64,000 nucleotides of DNA from Pseudanabaena sp. UWO311 (GCF_006937785.1 NZ_SJEE01000001.1:1-64000); one strand, 5' to 3'. Positions 26,273 through 35,474 are shown, numbered from the stretch's first letter. Notes: a model not told the origin generated them from the sequence alone. Translations and numbers: made by a program.

Positions 26273-28012
26273 ATGCTGCTTGAAGTCGAAAACTTGACTG
26301 TTCGTTATGGCGATGCAGAGCCTGCGGTCGATCGCGTTACTTTTCATTTACAAGCAGGTGAAGCTCTAGGTTTAATCGGTGAAAGTGGCTGTGGTAAATC
26401 GACGATTGGGCGATCGCTAATTAAGCTATTACCCAAATATGCCAGCATTGAAGGGACAATCTGTGTCGATGGCGAAGCGATCGCTGAGAAAAAAGACGGC
26501 ACATGGCGCGGTGAAAAGGTCGGATTAATATTTCAAGATCCGATGACAAGACTCGATCCACTCATGAGCATAGAGGCGCATGGTCTAGAAGTATTAGCAT
26601 CCCATTATCCTAAGCTAACATCAGAATCCGCTAAACAACGACTCAAGGATGCGCTTAAAGCTGTTCGTATCGATCCATCACGAGCTAGGCAATATCCCCA
26701 TGAATTTAGTGGTGGGATGCGTCAGAGAGTCGCGATCGCCCTTTCATTACTGCTGAATCCTGTTTTATTAATTGCCGATGAGCCAACCACTAGCCTTGAT
26801 GTCACTGTTGCCACAGATATTCTCAAAGAACTAACCGAACTTCGCAAAAGTCGTTCTATGGGCTTGCTATTGGTCACCCACGATCTTGGGATGGTTGCTG
26901 AATATTGCGATCGCATAGCAGTTATGTATAACGGAGTGATTGTAGAGACAGGATCGGTTGAAGAAATTTTCCGTTCCCCGCAACATCCCTATACACAAAG
27001 CTTATTAGCATCTGTTCTCCATTTCCATCCCGAAGAGTTAGCTTCTAATCAAGATTTTCAAGATATTTCTGAAGTACAAAATCAGGAAGTTCGCGAAGAT
27101 ATCCCAAAAAACATTCCAGAAAATGCTCTGGAAGAGAACCAAGATTCTGAAGAGACTAATGCAATTGCAAAAGTCCAAGTCACCCAAAAATCAGCATCAA
27201 GAGTAATGCTCTATGTTAGTAATCTCAAAAAACATTATGTCACTGGCGGCAATCTGTTAACGCGATTTATTGATCCTTCGATTGGTTTAGTCAAGGCAGT
27301 TGATGGCGTTGATTTGGAAATAGTCTCAGGAGAAACATTTGGTATTATTGGTGAAAGTGGCTCTGGCAAGAGCACGACAGGGCGAGCAATTTTGCAATTG
27401 ATTAAGCCCGATCGCGGTTCCGTGCGATTTAATAGCGTGGAACTAACTAGACTCAAAGGCGAACAACTACGCCAAATGCGATCGCAGATGCAGATGATTT
27501 TCCAAGATCCGCGTGCTTGCTTTAGTCCTTATATGACGGTGTTTCATAGCGTCGCCGATCCATTGCTGATTCATAAACTTGAACCTAATCTCGAATCTGC
27601 TCGCGAAAAAGTATATGCAATTCTCGAAAAGGTAGGACTGAATTCACAATTAGCCGAGCGCTATCCTTCAGATTTGTCAGGAGGGCAATTGCAACGAGTG
27701 GCGATTGCCCGTGCTTTAATTACTAACCCGAAATTAGTCATTTGTGATGAGCCTGTGAGTATGCTCGATGCTTCGATTCAAAGTCAAGTTTTGCGGTTAA
27801 TGCGCGATCTTAAGGAGGAATTTAAGCTAACTTATATCTTCATTACCCACGATCTAGCTGTTGCTCAATTTTTCTGCGATCGCATTGCCGTGATGCGTGG
27901 AGGTAAAATTGTAGAGCAGGGCAGTACTGTAGAAGTGTTGACCAATCCTCGACATGAATATACCAAGGCTTTGATTGCTTCAATTCCACGCATTCCTTAC
28001 ATCAATAGCTAA
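26273..28012 (+). CDS. Peptide-type ABC transporter with two fused ATPase domains
   Basis: This 579-residue protein is a DppD-DppF-like fusion (as in YejF/GsiA) that would power uptake of peptides, glutathione or similar solutes. The first domain has Walker A GESGCGKST, signature FSGGMRQRVAIALSLL and Walker B LIADEPTTSLD. The second has GESGSGKSTTGRA, LSGGQLQRVAIARALI and VICDEPVSMLD. Each is followed by an oligopeptide-type C-terminal motif (SPQHPYTQSLLASV; NPRHEYTKALIASIP). An acidic linker of about 70 residues separates them. ATG 26273 is chosen because family homology begins there. Permeases and binding protein are not in the window. Confidence 0.9.
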   Translation: MLLEVENLTVRYGDAEPAVDRVTFHLQAGEALGLIGESGCGKSTIGRSLIKLLPKYASIEGTICVDGEAIAEKKDGTWRGEKVGLIFQDPMTRLDPLMSIEAHGLEVLASHYPKLTSESAKQRLKDALKAVRIDPSRARQYPHEFSGGMRQRVAIALSLLLNPVLLIADEPTTSLDVTVATDILKELTELRKSRSMGLLLVTHDLGMVAEYCDRIAVMYNGVIVETGSVEEIFRSPQHPYTQSLLASVLHFHPEELASNQDFQDISEVQNQEVREDIPKNIPENALEENQDSEETNAIAKVQVTQKSASRVMLYVSNLKKHYVTGGNLLTRFIDPSIGLVKAVDGVDLEIVSGETFGIIGESGSGKSTTGRAILQLIKPDRGSVRFNSVELTRLKGEQLRQMRSQMQMIFQDPRACFSPYMTVFHSVADPLLIHKLEPNLESAREKVYAILEKVGLNSQLAERYPSDLSGGQLQRVAIARALITNPKLVICDEPVSMLDASIQSQVLRLMRDLKEEFKLTYIFITHDLAVAQFFCDRIAVMRGGKIVEQGSTVEVLTNPRHEYTKALIASIPRIPYINS

Positions 28013-28027
28013 AAGTTAGGAATCCCC

Positions 28028-28065
28028 AAAGCTGTGGCGCACTCGGCAGCGTGCGCCACAGCTTT
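28028..28065. terminator. Hairpin after the double-ATPase gene
   Basis: Arms AAAGCTGTGGCGCAC and complement with an eight-base loop, 15 bases after the stop. Probable terminator. Confidence 0.6.
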
Positions 28066-28110
28066 TAAATCCCTGATTTTTATTGGATATTATTTACAAA
28101 AAAAGCAACA

Positions 28111-29469
28111 ATGCCCGATTCTTCAAGAAAATCATTCCTTGATTCACACTTTCTTAATCCCGATCTCTCTAATCTCGAAGACATCCGTAAGTTAGGATAT
28201 GCCTTTGTTGATCTGATTGTGGATTCAGTTTTGGATACTCAAAATCAGCCCTTTGTAAAAGATGAATCTGCTTTTGATATTCTTATTCCTGATCAAGGAC
28301 AAGAGCTTTCAGAATTGCTTTCAGAAGTGCGATCGCAGATTTTGCCTCGTACTGTCAACTTCCAAAATCCTCGCTATATGGGACATATGGACAGTGTTCC
28401 TACTGCGATTACAATCTGGGCAGATGCTCTAGTTTCAGCAATTAACAACAACATGCTGAGCTATGAACTCGCCCCTGTTTTTACAGAAATGGAAGCACAA
28501 TTGATGCAATGGTTCGGTAATATCTTTGGAATGGGAACTAATTGTTTTGGCACACTTACTGCTGGTGGTAGCCTTGCCAATATTTCAGGACTATTATTAG
28601 CGAGAAACTGGAAACTGCCACAGAGCAAGAAAGCAGGAAATTCCAGCGATTTAGTTGCATTCGTTTCTGATGCTGCACATACTTCTTTTGAGAAGGCGAT
28701 GAATGTAATCGGAGTTGGCAAAGAGAACTTAGTGCGAGTACCAACTAACTATCGTGGCGAAATCATTTTAGAGGAATTGGAATCTGCTATTCAGAAGTCT
28801 ATTCAGGAAGGAAAAAAACCTTTTTTTGTGGCTGCGATCGCAGGGACAACAGTAACAGGAGCAATTGATTCAATTCAATCGGTAGGTGAAATTGCTAAAC
28901 GTTATGATTGTTGGTTTCATATTGATGCGGCTTATGGTGGCGCAGGCATTTTTACCCCAAAACTACAACCATTATTTCAAGGTTGTGAACTTGCTGACTC
29001 CATGACCTTTAATCCGCAAAAATGGCTATGGGTAGCACGAACCTGTGCGATGCTAATCGTGAAAGATAAGCAGCATCTCGTTGATGGCTTTGATGGGGAA
29101 CTTCCCTATATGGATGCTCACACGCTTAACTTCGGAAATCTCAATTTGCAGGGAACAAGACGGACTGATAGCCTCAAGTTATGGATGGCTCTGAAAGCGA
29201 TGGGAATTTCAGGTTGTCGTTATCTTGTGGAGCGATCGCTTGATCTATCAGACAATCTGCGTCAATGGGTTGAAGATTCAACCGAATTAGAAATGGTCTG
29301 CGAACCGACTGTAAATATTATTTGCATCAAATCTAACGATCCAAAGCTTAGTAGTGCTGCTCTGCGCCAGCAATGGATCGATGAGGGTAAATTATGGCTG
29401 TCGCTGCCACTTTGGAAAGGCGATCGCATTCTCAAAGCAGTAGTTTTACATCCCTACGCAAGTCAGTAG
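28111..29469 (+). CDS. PLP-dependent group II amino acid decarboxylase
   Basis: A 452-residue fold-type I PLP enzyme of the glutamate/aromatic/diaminobutyrate decarboxylase family. Substrate-side motifs are NFQNPRYMGHMDS and NMLSYELAPVFTEMEAQ; the PLP aspartate is in FHIDAAYGGAG, and the Schiff-base lysine is in FNPQKWLWVA. The family removes the alpha-carboxyl group of an amino acid, but the substrate cannot be read from the sequence; tyrosine/DOPA, diaminobutyrate and glutamate are possibilities. It stands between a transporter ATPase and aroE without operon links. Confidence 0.87.
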   Translation: MPDSSRKSFLDSHFLNPDLSNLEDIRKLGYAFVDLIVDSVLDTQNQPFVKDESAFDILIPDQGQELSELLSEVRSQILPRTVNFQNPRYMGHMDSVPTAITIWADALVSAINNNMLSYELAPVFTEMEAQLMQWFGNIFGMGTNCFGTLTAGGSLANISGLLLARNWKLPQSKKAGNSSDLVAFVSDAAHTSFEKAMNVIGVGKENLVRVPTNYRGEIILEELESAIQKSIQEGKKPFFVAAIAGTTVTGAIDSIQSVGEIAKRYDCWFHIDAAYGGAGIFTPKLQPLFQGCELADSMTFNPQKWLWVARTCAMLIVKDKQHLVDGFDGELPYMDAHTLNFGNLNLQGTRRTDSLKLWMALKAMGISGCRYLVERSLDLSDNLRQWVEDSTELEMVCEPTVNIICIKSNDPKLSSAALRQQWIDEGKLWLSLPLWKGDRILKAVVLHPYASQ

Positions 29470-29477
29470 CTAGGCTA

Positions 29478-29504
29478 CAAATCGCACGCTAAGCGTGCGA
29501 TTTG
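29478..29504. terminator. Terminator between the decarboxylase gene and aroE
   Basis: Arms CAAATCGCACGCT and complement, followed by a T-run on the plus strand. It serves the convergent genes. Confidence 0.6.
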
Positions 29505-29508
29505 CTTT

Positions 29509-30384
29509 TTAGTGTTTGGTAGCCAGATGCTGAAGCAATGCTTGGCGCATGATCTCAATCGGGATGGTTTGGTCTAACCAAAACTCTAGCCCGATCGCAC
29601 CCTGATTAATTAGCATTTCTAAGCCATCGATCGCTTTGAGTCCCCTAGCAGCCGCGATTTGTAAAAATTTAGTGGGAAGTGGTGTATAAATCAGGTCATA
29701 GGCGATCGCATGATCAGGCAATAAATTCATTTCTGAAACAGAAATTGGTGTATTTGGATCGCTTGCCATCCCGATCGGCGTGGCATTAATGACGATTCCT
29801 GCAACCTCTAGCAAGTGGGGTATTGATGCCCAAGGATGTACCCGCAGATTGTAATCATGGAGTTGGCTAGTCATTGCTCCATGAAATTTTTTCATCTTTT
29901 TGGGATCTCGCCCCACTACATGAATTACCGAACAGCCCAATTCCAAGCAAGCAGCAACTACTGCCTTAGCCGCTCCACCACTACCAAGGATCACAGCAGG
30001 CATATTTTCCCAATCACAGTTAAGTTTCTTGAGTGGCTCTAAAAAACCTGCCACATCAGTATTTGTGCCAACCCATCGTTCGCCAACCCGCCTTACTGTA
30101 TTGACTGCACCAACGGCTTTAGCGATCGGTAAGACTTCATCAAGTAAAGGCATCACTTCAACTTTATGAGGGATCGTCAGGTTAAAGCCTTGCACTGATT
30201 GAACAGCTTTCAAACCTGCGATTGCCGCAGGTAATTGCTCCACAGGAATCGGAAAAGGCACATACACATAGTCCACTCCCATCGCTGCGATCGCGGCATT
30301 ATGCATCACAGGTGAAAGACTATGACTGACAGGAAAACCCATCACTCCTAAAATTTTAGTTGTCCCTAAGATGCGCCCGCTCAT
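29509..30384 (-). CDS. aroE: Shikimate dehydrogenase
   Basis: AroE reduces 3-dehydroshikimate with NADPH in the aromatic amino acid pathway. The substrate-binding domain has GFPVSHSLSPVMHNAA and GFNLTIPHKVEVMPLLD, with the catalytic Lys in the latter. GAVNTVRR and NTDVAGF follow. The NADP-binding loop is GSGGAAKAVVAACLELG, and NATPIGM closes the second domain. At 291 residues it has the usual length plus a few N-terminal residues. Its upstream side faces the small defence island. Confidence 0.95.
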   Translation of the reverse strand: MSGRILGTTKILGVMGFPVSHSLSPVMHNAAIAAMGVDYVYVPFPIPVEQLPAAIAGLKAVQSVQGFNLTIPHKVEVMPLLDEVLPIAKAVGAVNTVRRVGERWVGTNTDVAGFLEPLKKLNCDWENMPAVILGSGGAAKAVVAACLELGCSVIHVVGRDPKKMKKFHGAMTSQLHDYNLRVHPWASIPHLLEVAGIVINATPIGMASDPNTPISVSEMNLLPDHAIAYDLIYTPLPTKFLQIAAARGLKAIDGLEMLINQGAIGLEFWLDQTIPIEIMRQALLQHLATKH

Positions 30385-30550
30385 AGTTGCTTACCTCACG
30401 TAATTAAAAAACTATGACACAAATGTTTCGCTTAGAGGCTAAGCAATATGGCAATCTTTGATAAAACTTACCTGAATTCTCGGTTTTAGGACGACCAGTT
30501 TGAGCTGCCAACCCATTTACCAAGACAGGTTGCGATCGACTTGCCACTCA

Positions 30551-30593
30551 TGCGATCGCGCAAAGCCTTAATTTTGTCTCGATAAGGCTATAT
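30551..30593 (-). pseudogene. Remnant resembling the 3' end of uvrB
   Basis: On the minus strand this short segment encodes YRDKIKALRDRMSGK, a UVR-motif-like tail very close to the end of the intact UvrB in this window ([15 protein letters not shown]). At DNA level the blocks GCGATCGCGCA and CTTAATTTTGTC are identical in both copies and four bases apart in both (30552-30578 and 33489-33515). The remnant lies directly after the interrupted HNH gene, so the defence island sits between two copies of this sequence in the same orientation. It could be an attachment-site relic or a leftover of a displaced uvrB end. Confidence 0.5.
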
Positions 30594-31478
30594 CTAGCCT
30601 GAGTAGGAAATATAAAGCAGATGATCTTCTGCTCCTTTACTTAACGCCCAACGGATTGTCGTAAAGAACCTCGGATAGTTCTCTTTTCCATTATCAAAAT
30701 ATTCTGCGGCTAATTGCTTTTCGATTATAGTTGGATCAATTATTCCGTCATCATAAGAGTCAAGTTCTTCTTCTATTTTCTTAATTACCGCTAATCTCAG
30801 TGTTTTCAATCGCTCAACATTCAGCCCTAATGTTTGAATAGTGAATTGAGCAACTGCAACAGGAATGCCCACTTTCTCACAATTAGCTTCATCGGGTAAA
30901 ATTTCACCATCTTCCCTTTTAAAGCGAAATAATCTTGCTGTGGGTAGCTCTAGGGGATTTAATAAACGCCCATCAGGAACAAAATTAGCTTTGGCTTTAC
31001 CACAACAGGGATATTTGTGAGGTAATTGCGAATTATCAATATTTTCATCCTCAATAGCCCCTGGCAGCTTACAAACGGCTAACATATTTTGCCAATCAAG
31101 ATCATAATTTTGCTCACGGGTTGATTGTTCGCAGGGAATAAAATGCTCAACTGAACAAAATTTTTCTCGAATCCGAGTTTCACAATAAGCGCAAATGCCC
31201 TTTTGATCTGAGACTAAGGTGCTTTGAATTGCTGACTTCAGATCGGATTTTTTACTTGCGTGTTTGCCCCACTTTCTGAGTTGACTTGTATATCGTTGTT
31301 TATATTAGACTTAATCGGAAATAAAACAGCCAAAATGCCATCAAACTCTTATGCAGTAAGCATTTTATCGATTTCTTGGGTGTTTCTGAAAACCTTGTGT
31401 AGTAAGGCTTTCACTTATTTCCGATTAAGTCTATTGTGTAAGCTCATATGGCTCTGGGGATTTGAGGACTTTTTTCAT
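30594..31478 (-). pseudogene. ptuB: PtuB-like HNH endonuclease gene interrupted by a 128-bp insertion
   Basis: Reading from ATG 31478, which overlaps the stop of the ATPase gene (ATGA), gives MKKVLKSPEPYELTQ and then a TAG formed by the insertion. After it, the same frame resumes at 31304 with YKQRYTSQLRKWGK and continues unbroken to the stop at 30594. Joining the two parts gives about 250 residues with the usual PtuB start (PEP-ELTQYK) and an HNH core: ICAYCETRI, FCSVEHFIP, NYDLDWQNMLAVC. Such proteins (TIGR02646/Septu PtuB) cut nucleic acid during phage infection together with the ATPase PtuA. No ATG, GTG or TTG lies between the insertion and codon 31085, so a downstream restart would lose the HNH residues. 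The gene is probably inactive. Confidence 0.75.
31306..31433. mobile_element. Miniature inverted-repeat element inside ptuB
   Basis: A 128-bp segment with perfect 19-base inverted ends: TAGACTTAATCGGAAATAA (31306-31324) and its complement (31415-31433). The interior has no coding capacity. Two related direct segments, TATGCAGTAAGCATTTT and TGTAGTAAGGCTTTCAC, lie near its two ends. If the outer TA dinucleotides are a target duplication this would be an IS630/Tc1-mariner type MITE, but the exact target duplication cannot be settled: restoring the ancestral CAATAT frame requires removing 129 bases. Probably a deletion derivative of an insertion sequence. Confidence 0.75.
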
Positions 31479-32785
31479 GCATTAACTTTTCTCTGTAACC
31501 GATGGATTTGCATATCTGCTCTAATCAAATCAGGATCAAAATGTTCCCAATCCTGTAATCTGTCACGAAGCTGTTTTGCTTCTTCTAAGTTACCATTATC
31601 GATCGCATCAAAAAGTGCCGTTAATGTCCGTGATTCTTCAGTGTCTGGACGTAATTTTTCTAGTCCCAAAACATCACGCACTATGTCTGAACTTGATCTA
31701 CCTCTAGTTGGGGTAGGACATTCTTTGATTTGATAGTTTTCTAAAATTTTGACCTGATGACGTTCTACAGTGGTGACAATTTCGGGGCTATGGGTGGTGG
31801 CAATAATTTGCGTATTAGGAAATACTTTGCGGAGGTTAGGAATAATTTTTTGTTGCCAAGTTGGATGTAGGTGTAAATCTAGCTCATCAATCATTAATAC
31901 TGCTTCAGCTTCTAATGGGTTTTCCATCTGTGGGTTTGCCTGTGCTAAACGTCTTGCAAAGTCCATCACAAGGGCTAACATATTGCGATATCCTGAACTT
32001 AATTGGTTAAGCGATAGTTCAATTTTTTCGCCTGTTTCAGTTTCCCATTCAACCATAAGTTGTGCAGAAGCTTTTTGAGTAAAGTAAACACGAGCATTTG
32101 GTGCAATGATTGTGGAAATTGCTTTTCGTATTTGCCGTAAATCCGAAAGTTCAAAATTAATATCCCCTCTTTTTTTTCCTTCTCTCAGTTCTTGTAGTTC
32201 TCTCACAAAAAACCAGTTAGATAAATCTGTAAAATCTGCAATTGCATCAAAAGTATTTGTTAAAGCTCCAAATCTATCAAAAGATTGATTTGATAGATTG
32301 TCAAGATCGATAACATCTGTTAAATTGCGATTTCCTTTATAGTAGGCTACAAGAAACATTTCATATTGCAAATTATTTTTTAGTTCATTTATCTTTTTAA
32401 ATGAACTTGTTTGATTAGAGTAGTCACTATTATTCTTTCTTTCTAATCTTTTATTGTCATCATTATTAAATGGTTTTGTATATATAACTTGCCAGCTTTC
32501 AGAATCTGTAGCTGACACGGCAAACTCTACTGCGTTCTTATGAATTGTGTCATTTTTTTTGATTGGTAAGTCTCTTTGAAAAATTGGTGGTACATCGGAA
32601 AATATTGTATTTACAGGTTCTTGAAATTTTGCCACATAGGGGTATATAGCAGCAGCGATCGCATCTAATACAGTACTTTTACCAGAGCCATTGTTGCCAA
32701 CGAATATATTGACATCTGGATTTAAGTTGACCGTTAGATCTTCAAAGCATCGAAAGTTTTTAATCTGAACTCGTTGAATGTGCAT
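31475..32785 (-). CDS. ptuA: PtuA-like AAA/OLD-type ATPase (Septu defence system)
   Basis: A 436-residue SMC/OLD-like ATPase. The start IQRVQIKNFRCFEDL leads to Walker A VGNNGSGKST at about residues 30-39; the signature-like helix is in SLNQLSSGYRNMLALVMD; Walker B is AVLMIDELDLHLHP; a His switch follows in IIATTHSPEIV. The C-terminal block RGRSSSDIVRDVLGLEKLRPDT is the pattern seen in COG3950/PtuA proteins that pair with HNH PtuB. The next gene overlaps it by four bases and is PtuB-like. No reverse transcriptase is nearby, so it is not a retron-Septu. The toxin/antitoxin genes end 15 bases upstream and are probably cotranscribed. Confidence 0.82.
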   Translation of the reverse strand: MHIQRVQIKNFRCFEDLTVNLNPDVNIFVGNNGSGKSTVLDAIAAAIYPYVAKFQEPVNTIFSDVPPIFQRDLPIKKNDTIHKNAVEFAVSATDSESWQVIYTKPFNNDDNKRLERKNNSDYSNQTSSFKKINELKNNLQYEMFLVAYYKGNRNLTDVIDLDNLSNQSFDRFGALTNTFDAIADFTDLSNWFFVRELQELREGKKRGDINFELSDLRQIRKAISTIIAPNARVYFTQKASAQLMVEWETETGEKIELSLNQLSSGYRNMLALVMDFARRLAQANPQMENPLEAEAVLMIDELDLHLHPTWQQKIIPNLRKVFPNTQIIATTHSPEIVTTVERHQVKILENYQIKECPTPTRGRSSSDIVRDVLGLEKLRPDTEESRTLTALFDAIDNGNLEEAKQLRDRLQDWEHFDPDLIRADMQIHRLQRKVNA

Positions 32786-32800
32786 TTTGATTGTTTTTTA

Positions 32801-33211
32801 TTAAAGCTCAAGAAAAGCGGCTGGCGTGATGATTGGAATACCTCGAAAGGGATGTAAAACTAATAAATCGCGATCGCCTGATATCAAATAATCAGCTTTG
32901 CCATTTACGGCTAATTCTAGGAATTTATCATCTTTAGAGTCTCGACAGGCAATGACTGGTTCATTAATTTCAACTAATTCCGATTGTTGGGTAAGTTGAG
33001 CGATAAATTCTGAACGAATTTCTCTGTCTACATATTTGTCAAATTTTGGACGATTCATTACTTTTTGTAATTCTTCGATAGTAGCAACAGAAATCAAAAT
33101 GATACCTGAATGTCTAATTAATTTCACTACTCGGTCAGGAACTGATGAGGCAATGAGGATACTACTGACTAATGTATTTGTATCTATGACAAATTTTAGT
33201 TTAGATGTCAT
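32801..33211 (-). CDS. PIN-domain toxin
   Basis: A 136-residue ribonuclease-type PIN protein (the PIN_3/COG1569 group of toxin components). The acidic metal-binding residues are in FVIDTNTLVSS near the start, ELQKVMNRPKF in the middle, CRDSKDDKFLELAV, and YLISGDRDLL. It would cleave RNA when released from its antitoxin. The upstream small gene overlaps it by 11 bases, the usual toxin-antitoxin arrangement, and the PtuA-like gene follows after 15 bases. Confidence 0.87.
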   Translation of the reverse strand: MTSKLKFVIDTNTLVSSILIASSVPDRVVKLIRHSGIILISVATIEELQKVMNRPKFDKYVDREIRSEFIAQLTQQSELVEINEPVIACRDSKDDKFLELAVNGKADYLISGDRDLLVLHPFRGIPIITPAAFLEL

Positions 33212-33422
33212 CGCTCAAGATCTCGTCTAGGATTTCTTGGGTTAAGCCATTTACTTGTGCTTGTGCTTGCATTTCTTGAATGATTTCTTCTAGCGATCTC
33301 CTATTTATAAATTGTTTGAGTGAACTATTGAGAATAAGCTGCATTTTTTTTCGTTCCATCAAGTTTGCCTCTTGATAGGCTCTAGCAATTTCTGGTTCGA
33401 CTTCGATACTGATGGTTTCCAT
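33201..33422 (-). CDS. Probable antitoxin partner of the PIN toxin
   Basis: A 73-residue acidic, mostly helical protein: METISIEVEPEIARAYQEAN followed by a basic stretch ERKKMQLILNSSLKQFINRR and an acidic C-terminus ILDEILSDDI. Its size, position directly upstream of a PIN toxin with an 11-base overlap, and the VEPEIARAYQ start are typical of cyanobacterial antitoxins of this type. The N-terminal part may form a ribbon-helix-helix DNA-binding dimer that represses the operon. A GAGGT-like Shine-Dalgarno precedes the ATG. Assignment rests mainly on context. Confidence 0.75.
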   Translation of the reverse strand: METISIEVEPEIARAYQEANLMERKKMQLILNSSLKQFINRRSLEEIIQEMQAQAQVNGLTQEILDEILSDDI

Positions 33423-33470
33423 GATTTACCTCTAATCTAATCTGAATAAATAAAGATTAGTTTTCTAAAA

Positions 33471-35474
33471 TTATACTTTTCCAAGTAAGCGATCGCGCAG
33501 TAACTTAATTTTGTCGCGAAAGGCAGCAGCTTGCTCGAATTCTTGTTTCTTGGCAGCATCTTTCATTTGGGATTCCAGTTCTCCTATTAAAGAGGGAATA
33601 TCATCAAGGGGAATCTCTTTGGCATTGTTTACGACATATTCAAGCTGACGTTCATTGAGACGGCGTGATACCGAGAGAAAGTCTAAGATCGAATTGCCTT
33701 CAATGGATTTGACAATTGAGGTTGGGGTAATCTGATTATCTTGGTTATACTTGGTTTGAATACGGCGGCGGCGCTCAGTTTCGGAAATGGCTTTTTCCAT
33801 GCTATTTGTCATGCGATCGGCATACATAATTACCTGTCCGCCAATGTTTCGCGCCGCTCGTCCAATTGTTTGAATCAGCGATCGCTCTGCTCTTAAGAAG
33901 CCCTCTTTATCTGCGTCCAAAATTGCCACTAGCGAAACTTCTGGCAAATCTAAACCTTCACGCAGTAGGTTTACACCAATCAATACATCAAATGTACCTC
34001 TGCGAAGATCTTGCAGAATCTCAATCCGTTCAATTGATTTAATGTCTGAATGTAGATAGCGCACTAAAAGATTTCGCTCTTGAAAATATGTAGTCAAATC
34101 CTCAGCCATCTTCTTTGTCAGAGTTGTGATTAGGACTCGTTCCTTACGCTTAATCCGTTCTTGAATCTCATGATAGAGGTCGTCCACTTGTCCCTCGGTC
34201 GGACGCACAAATATTTCGGGATCGATAACGCCAGTTGGTCTAATAATTTGTTCGACAACTTGTTCTGAAACTTCCATTTCCCAATCCCCTGGAGTCGCAG
34301 AAACAAAAATGCATTGCTTGACCATCTCCCAAAACTCATCAGCCTTGAGTGGACGGTTATCCGCAGCACTTGGCAAACGGAATCCATGATCGATGAGGGT
34401 CATCTTTCTGGCGCGATCGCTATTATACATTCCGCGAATTTGAGGGATAGAGACATGAGACTCATCCACAATTAGCAACCAATCATCTTTTGGGAAGTAA
34501 TCTACTAAACACGCTGGCGATTCACCAGCTTGACGACCTGCTAAATGGCGCGAATAGTTTTCGACTCCATTACAAAAGCCGACTTCCTGCAATAGTTCCA
34601 AATCGTATTTTGTGCGTTGTTCTAACCGTTGAGCTTCGAGTAATTTTCCTGCATTAGTTAATTCTTCAAGTCTTGCTTCCATCTCTTCTCTGATTTCTGC
34701 GCAGGCAATCTCTAAGCGATCAGTAGGAGTAACAAAGTGACGCGCAGGATAAATGTTCAAAGCTTCTAAACTTTGCAAAATCTCGCCAGTAACTGGATCA
34801 ACATAGCGAATTGCTTCGATCTGATCGCCAAAAAACTCGATCCGAATCGTGCGATCTTCGTAGGCTGGCCCAATTTCTAAAATGTCACCCTTGACGCGAA
34901 ATTTACCGCGTCCCATTTCGATATCGTTGCGCTCGTACTGCACATTGGTTAGCGATCGCAATAATTCTCGCTGGTCATATTCCACACCTACACCCAAGGG
35001 TATTGAGGCTTTGAGATATTCTTCAGGAATACCCAAACCATAGATACAGCTTACTGAGGCTACTACAATTACATCCTTGCGCTCAAAGAGCGATCGCGTT
35101 GCTGAATGCCGCAGCATATCGATCTCATCGTTAATCGAAGCGGTTTTCTCGATGTAGGTATCCGTTACTGGGATATAGGCTTCAGGTTGGTAGTAATCGT
35201 AATAACTGATGAAATATTCGACAGCATTATTAGGAAAGAATTCTCGCAATTCGTTGCAAAGCTGAGCCGCTAAGGTTTTGTTATGGGCAAGTACCAAGGT
35301 GGGCTTTTGATATTGGGCGATCGCATTGGCCACGGTCATGGTTTTGCCTGTCCCCGTCGCACCCAAAAGTGTCTGATAACGCAATCCTTTTTGTAATCCG
35401 TCAAATAATTGGGCGATCGCTTTGGGTTGATCGGCGGTGGGTGGCCAAGGTGTACGAATGTCAAACAATGCCAT
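33471..35474 (-). CDS. uvrB: Excinuclease ABC subunit B (UvrB)
   Basis: UvrB is the damage-verifying helicase-like subunit of nucleotide excision repair. Motifs: Walker [18 protein letters not shown], the beta-hairpin region [50 protein letters not shown], and helicase motif [21 protein letters not shown]. The C-terminal UVR domain ([20 protein letters not shown]) binds UvrC. I chose ATG 35474 ([10 protein letters not shown]); the open frame reaches a TTG at 35504, but family homology begins at ATG. The 3' end is partly duplicated about 2.9 kb downstream. Confidence 0.95.
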   Translation of the reverse strand: MALFDIRTPWPPTADQPKAIAQLFDGLQKGLRYQTLLGATGTGKTMTVANAIAQYQKPTLVLAHNKTLAAQLCNELREFFPNNAVEYFISYYDYYQPEAYIPVTDTYIEKTASINDEIDMLRHSATRSLFERKDVIVVASVSCIYGLGIPEEYLKASIPLGVGVEYDQRELLRSLTNVQYERNDIEMGRGKFRVKGDILEIGPAYEDRTIRIEFFGDQIEAIRYVDPVTGEILQSLEALNIYPARHFVTPTDRLEIACAEIREEMEARLEELTNAGKLLEAQRLEQRTKYDLELLQEVGFCNGVENYSRHLAGRQAGESPACLVDYFPKDDWLLIVDESHVSIPQIRGMYNSDRARKMTLIDHGFRLPSAADNRPLKADEFWEMVKQCIFVSATPGDWEMEVSEQVVEQIIRPTGVIDPEIFVRPTEGQVDDLYHEIQERIKRKERVLITTLTKKMAEDLTTYFQERNLLVRYLHSDIKSIERIEILQDLRRGTFDVLIGVNLLREGLDLPEVSLVAILDADKEGFLRAERSLIQTIGRAARNIGGQVIMYADRMTNSMEKAISETERRRRIQTKYNQDNQITPTSIVKSIEGNSILDFLSVSRRLNERQLEYVVNNAKEIPLDDIPSLIGELESQMKDAAKKQEFEQAAAFRDKIKLLRDRLLGKV

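Noticed and set aside
31260-31733. 157-aa plus-strand frame across the island
   Set aside because: It is antisense to ptuA and crosses the inserted element; high Cys and Leu content is a shadow of the opposite strand.
30594-33422. Retron interpretation of the PtuA-PtuB pair
   Set aside because: Retron-Septu systems carry a reverse transcriptase and msr-msd RNA. No reverse transcriptase motif appears in the neighbouring genes.
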